The notes under the pieces: model-generated
Told to the model about the DNA's origin: nothing
Database searches by the model: none
What the model saw: only the letters and a program-made list of their open reading frames with translations
Source: Gigantopelta aegis
Lineage: Eukaryota; Mollusca; Gastropoda; Neomphalida; Peltospiridae
Direction of reading: 5' to 3'
Assembly (NCBI RefSeq): GCF_016097555.1
Contig: NC_054712.1
Span: 47,152,571 to 47,216,570 of the forward strand
Length of the DNA stretch: 64,000 bases
Made by a program: the position numbers and the translations under genes
Shown: piece after piece, positions 25,701-35,500 of the stretch
How the letters are laid out: every line of letters begins with the position of its first letter
Position numbering within the stretch: position 1 is the first letter of the stretch

Positions 25701-26163
25701 CAGAATGACTGAATCACAGTGAATGAGTTGAATGACTGGTACTAGTGCCAGTAGTGGTAGGCCTAACAGTAACACATGCTGATCACTGATCAGTATGGAA
25801 AGAAAATGTTTCTACAGCCATGATTCAGATTTAAACAAACACCATGCAAAACAAATACAACCACTGATGATGATGGTGATGATGATAATAAATAATAATA
25901 AAAATTTAATAAATATTTAATAAATATTTATTTCACTTCAAAAGATTACTACTAAACTGAAAACAAAATAACCAACTTCTCCCTACGATTCTTAAACAGA
26001 TTTGCATTTTACCTTTCTGAAGTTCTCTCTGCCACACCTGTACGATAGATTTAGAATGTTTTCGGTGGTGTATTAACCACAGAGACAGGGTCTGGATGCT
26101 CTGCTGAGTGTTGTTTAGTTCGACGAGCTTCTTGGCAAAGTTGGCATCGGAAAAAGACGACAT
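13703..26163 (-). CDS. RPRD1B: Regulation of nuclear pre-mRNA domain-containing protein 1 (complete, 7 coding exons)
   Basis: This is a nuclear RNA polymerase II CTD-binding protein: the N-terminal CID domain reads the phosphorylated tail and a C-terminal coiled coil dimerises. Coding exons (minus): 26163-26013, 22900-22771, 19887-19781, 19492-19386, 18184-18058, 15170-14995, 13849-13703. All junctions are GT-AG and phases agree. They total 945 nt, 314 aa (human 1A and 1B: 312 and 326). The CID (about residues 1-130) begins MSSFSDANFAKKL and contains LSLWLIHHRKH and IYLANDVIQNSKKKGPE. The middle holds a PPKKKKQDQF basic patch. The end reads LPDLTLLPDVTGGLAPLPSA then GDLFSL, closest to vertebrate RPRD1B; invertebrates usually have one RPRD1. 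The start was chosen by homology; an upstream in-frame ATG at 26244 would add 27 unconserved residues. The acceptor at 15170 has been tandemly copied. Confidence 0.96.
13927..14119. mobile_element. hAT-like MITE (CTAGCTCTG/CTCGCCAAATT family), 5-bp duplication
   Basis: In the RPRD1 intron, flanked by ACTCA at 13922-13926 and 14120-14124. The ends are AGGGCTAGCTCTGG and CCCAGAGATAGCCCTG. The motif TTTGGCGAA recurs inside in both orientations. Sisters lie at 28686-28866 and 50862-51048, and a disrupted one at 23218-24268. Confidence 0.85.
14161..14330. mobile_element. MITE, diverged sister of 7204-7363
   Basis: It starts CAGTGAAATCTCTCTAAATC after TA and carries the same GTCCAGTTTTGAGAGGTCC and CTGGTTTTGAGGGG words before a decayed right end near 14330. 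Confidence 0.7.
15070..15480 (-). repeat. Exon-edge tandem array at the RPRD1 exon 6 acceptor
   Basis: The first coding bases of RPRD1 exon 6 and its acceptor (CAG|ACAAGGAGTCGGGTG on the minus strand, 15156-15173) are copied three more times into the upstream intron, at about 15246, 15336 and 15429, with a period of roughly 90 bp. Each copy joins those 15 exon bases to a second exon piece, GACAGACTACAACCA (exon: GACGGACTACAACCA), skipping about 36 exon bases. It is therefore derived from the exon and not the reverse. Every copy keeps an AG acceptor. The unit ends in intron sequence with TAATAAGAGTGTAATG. Confidence 0.88.
15640..15925. repeat. Second tandem array, diverged relative of 15070-15480
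   Basis: About 2.5 copies of a 105-bp unit, each with CACCAAACTCCTCGCCTCCA then AATAAACAATACAAAACC and CACTTATTAAGTAATAAC. It lines up along most of its length with the neighbouring exon-edge unit (ACTCCTTGTCTGTAAATAAA, CAATACAACACTGAAC, CTCTTATTAACTAATAC). The acceptor AG is lost in these copies. It is probably an older amplification of the same junction. Confidence 0.65.
18264..18383. mobile_element. Small palindromic MITE
   Basis: The ends GGGACCTAATTCACTAAACT and TTTGTGAATTAGGCCC are inverse of each other. A similar end (GGCCTAATTCACTAAACTTA) is seen alone at 2503-2522. It is non-coding and lies in the RPRD1 intron. Confidence 0.6.
18384..18496. mobile_element. Small palindromic MITE, GGGCCCTGTTCCACGAAG family
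   Basis: It starts GGGCCCTGTTCCACGAAGCG and ends TTTGTGGAACGGGACCCTGG, near-perfect inverse ends, with an internal palindromic CTTAGCCCTAAGATCAC. It directly abuts the previous MITE. A decayed relative is present near 57880-58095. Confidence 0.65.
18663..18890. mobile_element. 228-bp MITE, sister of 13386-13612
   Basis: It starts CTGATGGAAAGAAATAAGGG and ends TTAATTCTTTCCATCAG, flanked by TA. The length equals its sister within one base, and the interiors are diverged but alignable at the ends. Confidence 0.8.
20030..22551. mobile_element. 2.5-kb hAT-like element carrying a broken THAP-type zinc-finger segment
   Basis: The ends are CAGGGCTTCTAGAATTTT (20030) and TCTATAAGCCCCG (22551), flanked by ATAAG at 20025-20029 and 22552-22556, a 5-bp duplication. 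Near both ends the words ACTAGCCATGG and TTTACTA recur. On the plus strand near 20460-20700 a THAP-like DNA-binding domain is recognisable in pieces (PYCAAFGCKN, LSFYGFPKD, KRKDWTPTPHSTLVS, RLRMPS). It is frameshifted and no longer one frame. An inverted copy of its 3' part (about 20640-20760) lies at 21795-21925. On the minus strand 21795-22070 codes an acidic stretch with NVLPYQYEPL. It lies in the RPRD1 intron between the exons at 19887 and 22771. Confidence 0.7.
22939..23091. mobile_element. 153-bp hAT-like MITE (CAGTGTTCGACAAAT type)
   Basis: The ends CAGTGTTCGACAAATGTC and GTAGATTTGTCGAACCCCG are inverse. Flanks TAACA and TAATA fit a 5-bp duplication with one change. The word ACTAGCC (or GGCTAGT) occurs several times inside. 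A larger sister lies at 30091-30371. Confidence 0.72.
23218..24268. mobile_element. hAT-like MITE of the CTAGCTCTG family, split by another element
   Basis: The outer ends are CAGGGCTAGCT (23218) and GATCTAGCCCTG (24268). The host copy is cut at 23382/24251 by the 868-bp element described next. The outer copy itself shows no matching flanks. Confidence 0.65.
23383..24250. mobile_element. 868-bp hAT-like element (GGGATACC motif), inserted in another MITE
   Basis: The ends CAGTGTTCGAGATTAACGG and TTAATCTCGAACACTG are inverse, and GTATC flanks both sides (23378-23382, 24251-24255). Clusters of GGGATACC or TATCCC lie within about 90 bp of each end. The interior (23930-24150) resembles 37135-37310, where it is part of a palindrome. 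No transposase frame. Confidence 0.82.
24565..24933. mobile_element. 369-bp MITE with TTAA target duplication (piggyBac or Kolobok type)
   Basis: TTAA flanks both sides (24561-24564 and 24934-24937). The ends AGGGACATTCCTGAG and GGAATACACGTGTTCCT are imperfect inverses. No coding capacity. The target site choice points to piggyBac or Kolobok; I cannot separate these by eye. Confidence 0.75.
25064..25323. mobile_element. 260-bp hAT-like MITE (TTGTCC motif)
   Basis: The ends CAGTGACAGAAATAAGCAG and GTGCTTATTTCGAACACTG are inverse. The flanks GAGGA and GAGGG fit a 5-bp duplication with one change. The word TTGTCC or GGACAA appears at least eight times. Short open frames through it are chance. 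Confidence 0.75.
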
Positions 26164-26553
26164 CTCGTCTCTGTTTTCGTTTACCAACACAACACTAAAT
26201 GGTCCCCAAGCGGAAATGTGTTGGGAAACTACCACAACTAACATTATAGGGGTGCACTATATTATACATTTATTATTATATAGACACGCTAACTCTCTGT
26301 ATAAAATATCCTTGTTAAGTAGCTATATTTCGTTTTGTACATGTTAACATTAATAGTATAAGCTATCTTAACGTTAATAAATAAACAATGTAATTTTGTC
26401 AACAGTGTTTTGACAACCTTACATTATACAAAAATAATAAACTAATCCAAAGTGCACACAGATGGCGCAATCTACTTCCGATTTTATTTCACGTTTTCAG
26501 GAGTAAATTCTTAAACGTAATTTTCATAGTAAAAGCTGTTGCTTTAATCAGTC
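26164..26553. promoter_or_regulatory. Divergent promoter region between RPRD1 and POLR2C
   Basis: The RPRD1 start codon (26163, minus) and the POLR2C start (26554, plus) are 390 bp apart and face away from each other. Both 5' UTRs and promoters must fit here unless non-coding first exons lie elsewhere. The strip is AT-rich. ACTTCCG at 26475-26481 resembles an ETS-type site and GATGGCGC at 26462-26469 is close by; both sit about 80-90 bp before the POLR2C start. No clear TATA box for either gene. Shared regulation is an inference from spacing. Confidence 0.7.
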
Positions 26554-29500
26554 ATGCCGTATGCTAACCAGCCGAACCGTAACAATAACTCAGTTGACAG
26601 ATGAAAACATAAAATTTATTATTGAAGACACCGATTTAAGGTGATTTGTAAATCAATTTGTGCTAGGATTAGGAAACTGAAACTTGTGAAAGCAAAAACA
26701 TAACGAACTTGAAACTTAGGAACGTTACAATGAACTTTACAAAATCATAAATCGTGTAGACAGGCTCAGTGACTGCGGAGACATAGTGAACTCTGGACGT
26801 TAAAAAAACATTTCTTAAGTTAGGGTTAGATATATAGAGGATATATAGTGCAAGAAAATTAACATAACAATGCAGTGTTGCCACTGTTTGGGTCGAGCAT
26901 ATTCATTTTGTTCAAAACATTTTGCCGATGAGCCTGATTCAACCCACATATAAACTTCTCTCACCACACCCTAGGATATCAGGTCGTTTCGCCCTTATTC
27001 CCGATCGCCTCGTGTCGTTTCGCCCCCATACCAGGTCATTTCGTCCTCTATACAGGGTCGTTTCGCCCTCATGTTTATGTTTGTGAATGATGAATAAATT
27101 TGTTTACGTGACTAGTTGCAAATCAGATATAGGTTATCAATTTGTAACCCTTTATCAACCATAAACACCATTTATATACATGTATATGTTATTATGTGCA
27201 ATATTTTAAAGAACCCCTCCCCTCACACCATCCCAGTTCCTACGGGCCTGATGTATTTTATATTAATAAGTACAAAGACTAGCCTACACAATGATATTGT
27301 CGATAGGACATATTGGTTATAAAGTGCTTTGGTGTGTGTGTGGGGGGTGCGGTTTTTTTTGCGAAATTGGCCTCTGTAATATCCATTGATGTATCATGTT
27401 TACATCTATGCTGAAGAAGATTTATGATGAAATATTAAAAGGTCCATTTGCTTCAGTTTACATTTAAATACATGCAGTTTTCTGCTGTCTGCCATTTTGG
27501 GTTTTTATGGAATACTCTTCAAGAGGGGTGAAAGACTCTAAAATATTAATATAAAATCAATGATCTCTAGTGGTATCTTTAAACAATCAAATAATATTAA
27601 TAATAATAAAATAATATGATGTCATCACATTTGCATTTATATCATAACATGTTATTACATTCAACGGTTGTTAGATTAAGACATATCCTTTCACCCCTCT
27701 TGTCGAATATTCCATAAAAAGTCAAAATGGCAGCCGGCACAAAATTACATGCTTTTTGCCCAATGCGATCTCAGCGAAGTCGATACAGGTGACATGGTTA
27801 TCATCTAGTATGTGGAATCCATGCCATTGTAATTGTTTTTTCAAGGTTTCTGTCTGAACAAAATGTGGGTAAAATCTAACGAAAAATAAAGGTAGGAGCA
27901 ATTTATTGTAGTTGTCCACATTTTGTTTCGGACTTTACGTTTAAGTCTACAACCTTGTTGCCTGTTAGGTGACTATTACGACAAAATTATGGGTAAAATT
28001 ATTTTTATATACCAAATTTTGCATACTAGTATCACCCCAATACATAGGGGCGAAACGACTCATAATGGAGGACGAAACGACTCATTCTAAGGGCGAAATG
28101 ACTCTGGGCGAACAGGAATAAGGGCGAAACGACTCAGGGTCGAATAGGAATACAGGCGAAATAACCCGGATTCCACTCTAGACCCCCTCCAGTGTGGAAA
28201 TTCCTGCACACATACCTGTAATGTTTATCTTGTACCAAAATAATGTTCTGGCACATCACCTGTACTAGTCGTACTAAAGTCTGCACCACATTGTTAATAA
28301 CTACTATAAATTACTCTCCTACCTTTAATTAGTTAGATTTCCCCCAATTTTGTACAGACACAAATTGTGAAACAACCATTACAGTGAGACTAGTGTAACG
28401 ATGTCACCGATATCGACTTTGCTGAGGGCAAAATACATGCAGTTTTCTGCAGTTTGTCATTTTGCTTGTTTATGGATCGATATGACGTAATCAAACAACA
28501 TCATGACATGCGCTAAGATATAATGCACTCATCATGATGCCAGATTAATTACGTCACATACTTAGGAGGCTCCCACCCCTCTTGATGAATATGCCATAAA
28601 AAAGAAAAATAGAGACTGAAAAATTGCATGTGTTTTGTCCTAGGAGATCTTAACAGAGTCGATATAGGTGATATGGTTTCAGTCTCAGGGCTAGCTCTGC
28701 CACTCGCCAATTGCGAATTGTAAAAACAATTGGCAAATTTTATTTCAATTTGGCGAACAAAATTGGGTAACTTGATATTTTGTTTGAAAATAAAGTATGG
28801 TTTTGTCCTTTTTTAAGTTTATTGGATAATTTGAGGAAATTTTCTGCTCGCCTAGAGCTAGTCCTGAGTCTAATATGTGGAAGCCATGTCAACGTAATGG
28901 GTATTTTTACGATTTATGTTTGGACAAAATGTGGAGAAAATCTAATGGTAATTCAAGGTAGGAGAGTAATTTATTGTAGTTGCTAACAGTTTGGTTCGGA
29001 CTTAGTTAGTTGTCACTTAGCAATGTCCAGGTGATAGATTTATTTTAGGCCTTTTATCAACATGGACAAGCATTAACATAGAGCTCTGATTGGGTTTCAC
29101 TTTGATTATTTCTTTCTAAAATTATTTTTCAGTGTTGCAAATGGTTTGCGAAGAGTGTGCCATGCTGAAGTTCCAACCATTGGTAAGCAGTCATGTAACC
29201 TGGATTAATTTAGATAAATTTTGTTTTAGCATATATACACGTTTTATGTTTACAAGTGCTGGAACATCTAGAGGTTTGTTAATAATTTTTTGACTGTTAT
29301 ATGTGTAGTTTATGTCTATTTTTTTTGTCAGATGTATATTTTAATTGTATTTTCACATTTTGCAGTATCTTACATATATATATGTGTGTGTGATAGAGTA
29401 CTTACACACTGGCGTAGGAAGTGGGGGGGGGGGGCAAATATTTTGCTTTATAATAGTGTAAAAGTGTGTAAATATAAAAGTGTGTCCCCCCACTTTTTGG

Positions 29501-32500
29501 CACCTTCCCACTTTTCAGATATTTTGCTTTATATTTGCTTTATAATAGTGTAAAAGTGTGTAAATATAAAAGTGTGCCCCCCAACCTTCCCATATTTTGC
29601 AATAGTGTGCCCCCCACTTTTTGGCACCTTCCCACTTTTCAGATATTTTGCATTATATTTGCTTTATAATAGTGTAAAAGTGTTGCCCCCCGGCCCCCCC
29701 CCCCACACTTTTGGCACCTTCCTACACCACTGTTACATGTTTTTAACTTCATTATATATATATATATCATGAAACTTTTTGTTCTGTTTCTTATCAGGAT
29801 TTGCTACGCAAGTTGTACAGAACTTTCTAAAATTGTAGTTGGTAATTAATTGTTTTTTAAAACAAAATGTTTCATATATGTTAAATAATTGTTTATTATG
29901 TGTATTTATTTTCAGCTATTGACTGGGTTCAGTTTGAAGCCAACTCAACTGTAATGTTTGACGAGTTCATCTCACATCGACTTGGTCTTATTCCTCTCAC
30001 CAGTGATGACGTTGTTGACAAAATGCAGTATTCAAGGGTATGGGTGCACATCGTTGTTATTTATGTGTACTTTGATACACACTCAAACAGCAGAGTTCGA
30101 CAAATCTACTAGTCCTCTGTCCCGGCTAGTGAAGTTTTGGTCTGGGCTAGTGGAAATTATCAACTGTATTATTGTAATACATAGGGCACTAGCCAAAGCT
30201 GCTGTGAGGGCTAGTGGAAATTATCAACTGTATCATTGTAATACATAGGGCACTAGCCAAAGCTGCTGTGAGGGCTAGTGGAAATTATCAACTGTATCAT
30301 TGTAATACATACGGCACTAGCCAAAGCTGCTGTGAGGGCTAGTGACTTTCTCAAACATTTGTCAAACACTGCAAATGGCTGGGTCTGTGCTTATAAAACA
30401 TTTAAAGTTCAGGCTACACATATTCGAAGCTATCTTAGTTTTACAATATACCATAAAACCTACATAAGCTATGACTTAAAAACGATGCATGCCATAGCCT
30501 ATGACGGTTTTATGAAATCATAGTGCTAACATAGCTTTGGAAATATAGGCCCAGACTACTAACTTCAGTAAAGTCTTCAAACTATACTTAGGAATCAAGA
30601 CGGGGACAATTTTGGCGAAGTAGTCACTCTATACATTCATAATTCATTAAAATGTACACATTCATTAACCACGGTTTTACATTTGAGATCATTTTGTTGG
30701 ACCCCTTTTCATTTTATTCAAAATGTACATTGTCATTCATTATTGAATGGTGAGTCCGACGGTTTTTACATTTGAGATCATTTTGTGATGGAACACCTTT
30801 TCATTTGTGGCCTCCGCGTGTGTTACAACTATAGAAGATTATGACGTCCCGGGGGATGGTGGCCCACTGAAGGCTGCTGCCAGCTTGGGGCTGTGTTGTC
30901 GCTGTCGGATTTTCCGAAACGAGTGTCATAGATGCTCAATTGGGTTCAAATCCGGAGATTTCGATGGCCAGGAAGGACATTAATGTTGTTGTTCTGTAGG
31001 AAAGCCGTTGTGAGACGTGCTGTGTGAGGCCTGGCGTTGTCATGTTGGAACACTGCGTTGGCGTTGGCCATAACTGGAACGATGTGTGGCCGGAGGATGG
31101 TCAATGTAGCCCTGTGCATTCAGGTTGCCCTGCACGTGGACCAGGTCAGTTCTGCCAGTGTGTGAGATTGCCCACACCATGACACTACCCCCGCCGAATC
31201 TGTCCACTTCCTGCAAGTTTGCCGCATAACGTTCACCACGACGCCTATACACGCGACATCTTCCATCATGACGTCGGAGCAGAAATCGGGACTCGTCACT
31301 GAACCACACCTGTCTCCATCGCAGTTGAGGCCATTGTCGATGAATCTGGCACCACTGCAGTCGGAGTCGACGGTGTTGTGGTGTTAAGATGACACCTCGA
31401 ACTGGACGTCTGGCACGAATTCCTACCTCACGTAGGCGGTTCCGTACGGTCTGGTCGGATATCCTGCGCAAACCTGGTATTGCTGCGGCTGTGGAGGTGG
31501 CAGTAGTCAATCGTTCCCGAAGGTGGCGTACCCGGATGTAGCGGTCCTGCCCGGGGGTAGTGACCCGTGGTCGACCGGATCTAGGGAGGTCATGTGTTGA
31601 TCCATGTTGCTGGTAACGGTCCCACAGTCTGGAGATGGTGCTTGGGGACACATGGAATGCCCTGGCAACGGCCGTTTGGATTCGCCTGCGTCTAGTCGGC
31701 CGATGGCATTGTTTCTCTGCGGTTCACTGAGACGTGGCATGTCCTGGATTGTCAACTGTCGGCCAGATACAGAGGCCAGGCAAGCGAACACCCTGCACTT
31801 TTATACTGTCGGTGTTCATGTTGCACGTGCAGACAACGCACGTGCAGTGGTGACATGGTTTGTACGTGGCTGCGTTTTTGCGAATATTCACATTTTGGAA
31901 CTTTATTGTACAGTAGCTGCGTTTTATCGAATGTAACCGTGGGAATGTGTTTGGGACATGCAATGACCTTATATTCACAAAGCATGAACCGGTAGGAAAC
32001 ATAAAATCGGAGTTATAACCCATTTGTACCCTTTTGCGTTTCTTTTTTTGAAGAGTATATATAGAGATTACTATATGAGCTTGTGTGTCACACTGATTTT
32101 ACGAAACGAGTGTCAAAAGATTCTTTTATTACATACCTATTCAATCTTACTATAGTGATAAAGACATTTTTAAACTGTGTGATGAATTTTTTTTTGTATC
32201 GCACATATGTGCGATTTGGACTGGAACTTTTAAATGGAGAATTCCCTTTTTATTTTTACTGCAGTTTGCACCTTTTATTTACTGACATCATATATGATTT
32301 ACAAATTACGTCACGTCATATTTGAAAGGCTGCCGCAGAGTATGATTCTGACCGTTAAGCAAATCCATGAAAGGAGTTTTGATCATAGATTTAACAAAGT
32401 GTTGTTATGACATTAAATTAAAAACTCTTTTTGTAAAACATAAAAAGTATGTAATAAATACAGAACTTCACATATGTTGTTTTAGCTTCCTATTTATTGC

Positions 32501-35500
32501 ACTTGTTTATTTTGCGAAAGAACATACCACTCAACTGCTACGCAATTTCGTGGCATATATTCTTGTGCAAAATAAACTCATGTAATAAATAGTAAGCGAA
32601 AACAACATGTGAAGTTCTGTATATGTATTGCCTGAGTGAGAATTTCATAAAATAGGTGCGATTCACATGTGAGCTTGATAATTTCTTTATTATACATATT
32701 ATCCATAATATTATTTTTATGAATAATAAACCAGAAGAAGACGACGAAATGACATCATTTTGGTAAGTGATTACACAGAGCTAAGACTGGGGAAGTTGCA
32801 TTAGGATATGACGTTGTTTCCCAAAATTGTCATTTGTTGTGCACATGAAATCATTCTGACACGTTTGTGTCATACTGGTTATATTTTCCTGGTATATGTG
32901 GATAATAAATTGTATATATAGACCTGTGGATCTGATAAATGCAAAGTATTTGTATCTGAAAAGTATAGGGCATCTGCACTTGGTAACTGTAGAGTATTTA
33001 CAACTGACAGATGTAGATTTTTGCACCTAATAAAGATAGAGTATTTGTACCAGGTAAAAGTAGACTATTTGCGTGTGATAAATGTTGAGTATTTGGACTG
33101 ATGTGTTTTTGTGTTTTGTTAGGACTGTACTTGTGACGAGTTCTGTCAGGACTGCGCAGTGGAATTTCAGCTGGATGTCAAATGCCAGGATGACCAGACT
33201 CGTCATGTGACCAGTGCCGACCTGATTTCATCAAACCCCAAGGTTATTCCAGTAAGTTAAGTGTAACTAGTGGAAATAACCACATATTACTGTATTTTAG
33301 ATAGTGACACTGTATCTTAAGTTCTAGCTTGATGTTTGTATACGTTGTTTTGACGATCTTCACATTATATCATACATAATCTTATCAAAGTGTTTGCACT
33401 GAAACATTATTTCAATCACTATTCTTCTGCAGGCCATTATGGCATAGGATTTAAAGTTTCATGGGAAACACTTTTTCAGTTCCGTGCTTTGTGATCATGG
33501 GAACCCATCGGAAACTGTTCTATTAGATATGTGTTATTTTCGTTGAATGGTCGTACTCGATATAATAATCGTGGGAAACACTTTTTCAGTTCCGTGCTTT
33601 GTGATCATGGGAACCCATCGGAAACTGTTCTATTAGATATGTGTTATTTTCGTTGAATGGTCGTACTCGATATAATAATCGTGGGAAACGAAATTTCGGT
33701 GCTGTAATTTTATCGACACGGTATCGGAAACGATCGTTAACGTGAAATCTGAAGGCCTGTTCTGTGATTTTGGAACGCAACAAATTCACTGAATGCAAGA
33801 TTGTTCCACTTGTATATCAGGCACACATGCATGAAATAATACAGGGATGGAGTGTAGACTGTGGCTAGTGAAATTCCTAGGTGGGTTCAGGTCATACTGC
33901 CCTGGAAATTATATTTTTAAAAAGAAAAATGATTGTGAACAGAGCGAGTGAACCCCCCGAAAGCCTCCACCTCTGAACACACCTATATATTTCTATGCTG
34001 GAAGTCAGAAATAAACATTAATTTTTCACTGGCCACAGTGACAAGAGTTAACATCCTGTACAGACTGAACCCATGAAGAATAATAAGCAATACCCTTTGT
34101 AATTGATAGCCTGATAAATAACAAATTCATATTTTGAACAAGCATGTATTGCACTTGTTTACTGAGATGAAATAACAAATAGATTTTTAAAACATATATA
34201 CAGTAGTTGGCTTAATGCCAATGACACATAAACAAAAACAAAAGATTTTTCAAAATGAATGTTCTACAGTTTGTTACATAAATAGTAACATGATTCAAAT
34301 AACATGAACAAAAATCAATAAATTGTCACATTTTATTTCATACTATTTTCCCCACTGGCATACTCACTAATACTGGCCAGTAAGATCAAGCAATAGGTTC
34401 ACTGAGTTCTATGCGGTTATCTTGCGACAGCCTTTTGTAACGGCACTGCCGATTGCTATCGCAAATTTCAAGGGCTGTTATAGATAGCTGCAGTTACATA
34501 TATTGATCTTATCTTTCATTTATTAAATAGTGTGCAGTTAAAGATTAGGTGAATTCAACTTAAAACCATCAAAATCATCAGCTATTGGATGTCTAAGTCC
34601 AAACAGGTTTTTCTCTCTGAATTCTATGACTGATTGAATATTTCACAACAGTGAAGGAAAAGGAAGGAAGTTACAATAACATGACCGGAACAGGAAGGGG
34701 TATGCAGTAGAAGAATTTTAGGCTATCCCATTGGCTGTTGGAATTTTCAAACCAGACTACTTAGGGGACTATGCATTTTGTTTGAGGACAGGTGGAGTAT
34801 TCATGAAAGAGAAAACACCTTACGTTTTCTACATTTTGTTTGAGGACAGGTGGAGTATTCATGAAAGAGAAAACACCTTACGTTTTCTACATTTTGTTTG
34901 AGGACAGGTGGAGTATTCATGAAAGAGAAAACACCTTACGTTTTCTACATTTTGTTTGAGGACAGGTGGAGTATTCATGAAAGAGAAAACACCTTATGTT
35001 TTCTACATTTTGCCTGCTGTAGCATCACCTGTCAGCTGCTGGGTTTTCAAAACAAAACAAGGTGTGGGGAAAATAGTATGAAACATGATTAACAACTTCA
35101 TCTATGTACGTGTCACAGTTTTTTAAATATAATAAAACAAAAACAACAGAAACAAATAACTTTTTGATTAAAATGTGATTATAACTAATACTTAAAACAA
35201 ATCAGAATGTATTTACATATAACAGGTAGTGCCGAGTAAAAAGTATTTCAAATCACACTTACATATCGAACATCAGAAACAGCAACTATGAACAAAAGGG
35301 GAAGCAATTCAGATGTACATAAACTGTATAATATATTAAAAATATATATATATATTATATATATATATGCAAATTAAGGAATATTGTCTGTATTAAAAAA
35401 AAAGAGAAAAAAAAAGACTTTAACAATTATTCTAACAAACAATATTTATATACAAGATATGTCGAATATTAAGTTAAAAACCCAACAATATTATTTGTTA

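Noticed and set aside
26164-26244. Longer RPRD1 start (MLVVVVSQHISAWG)
   Set aside because: Known RPRD1 proteins start MSSF; the extra 27 residues have no similarity and lie in the short shared promoter.
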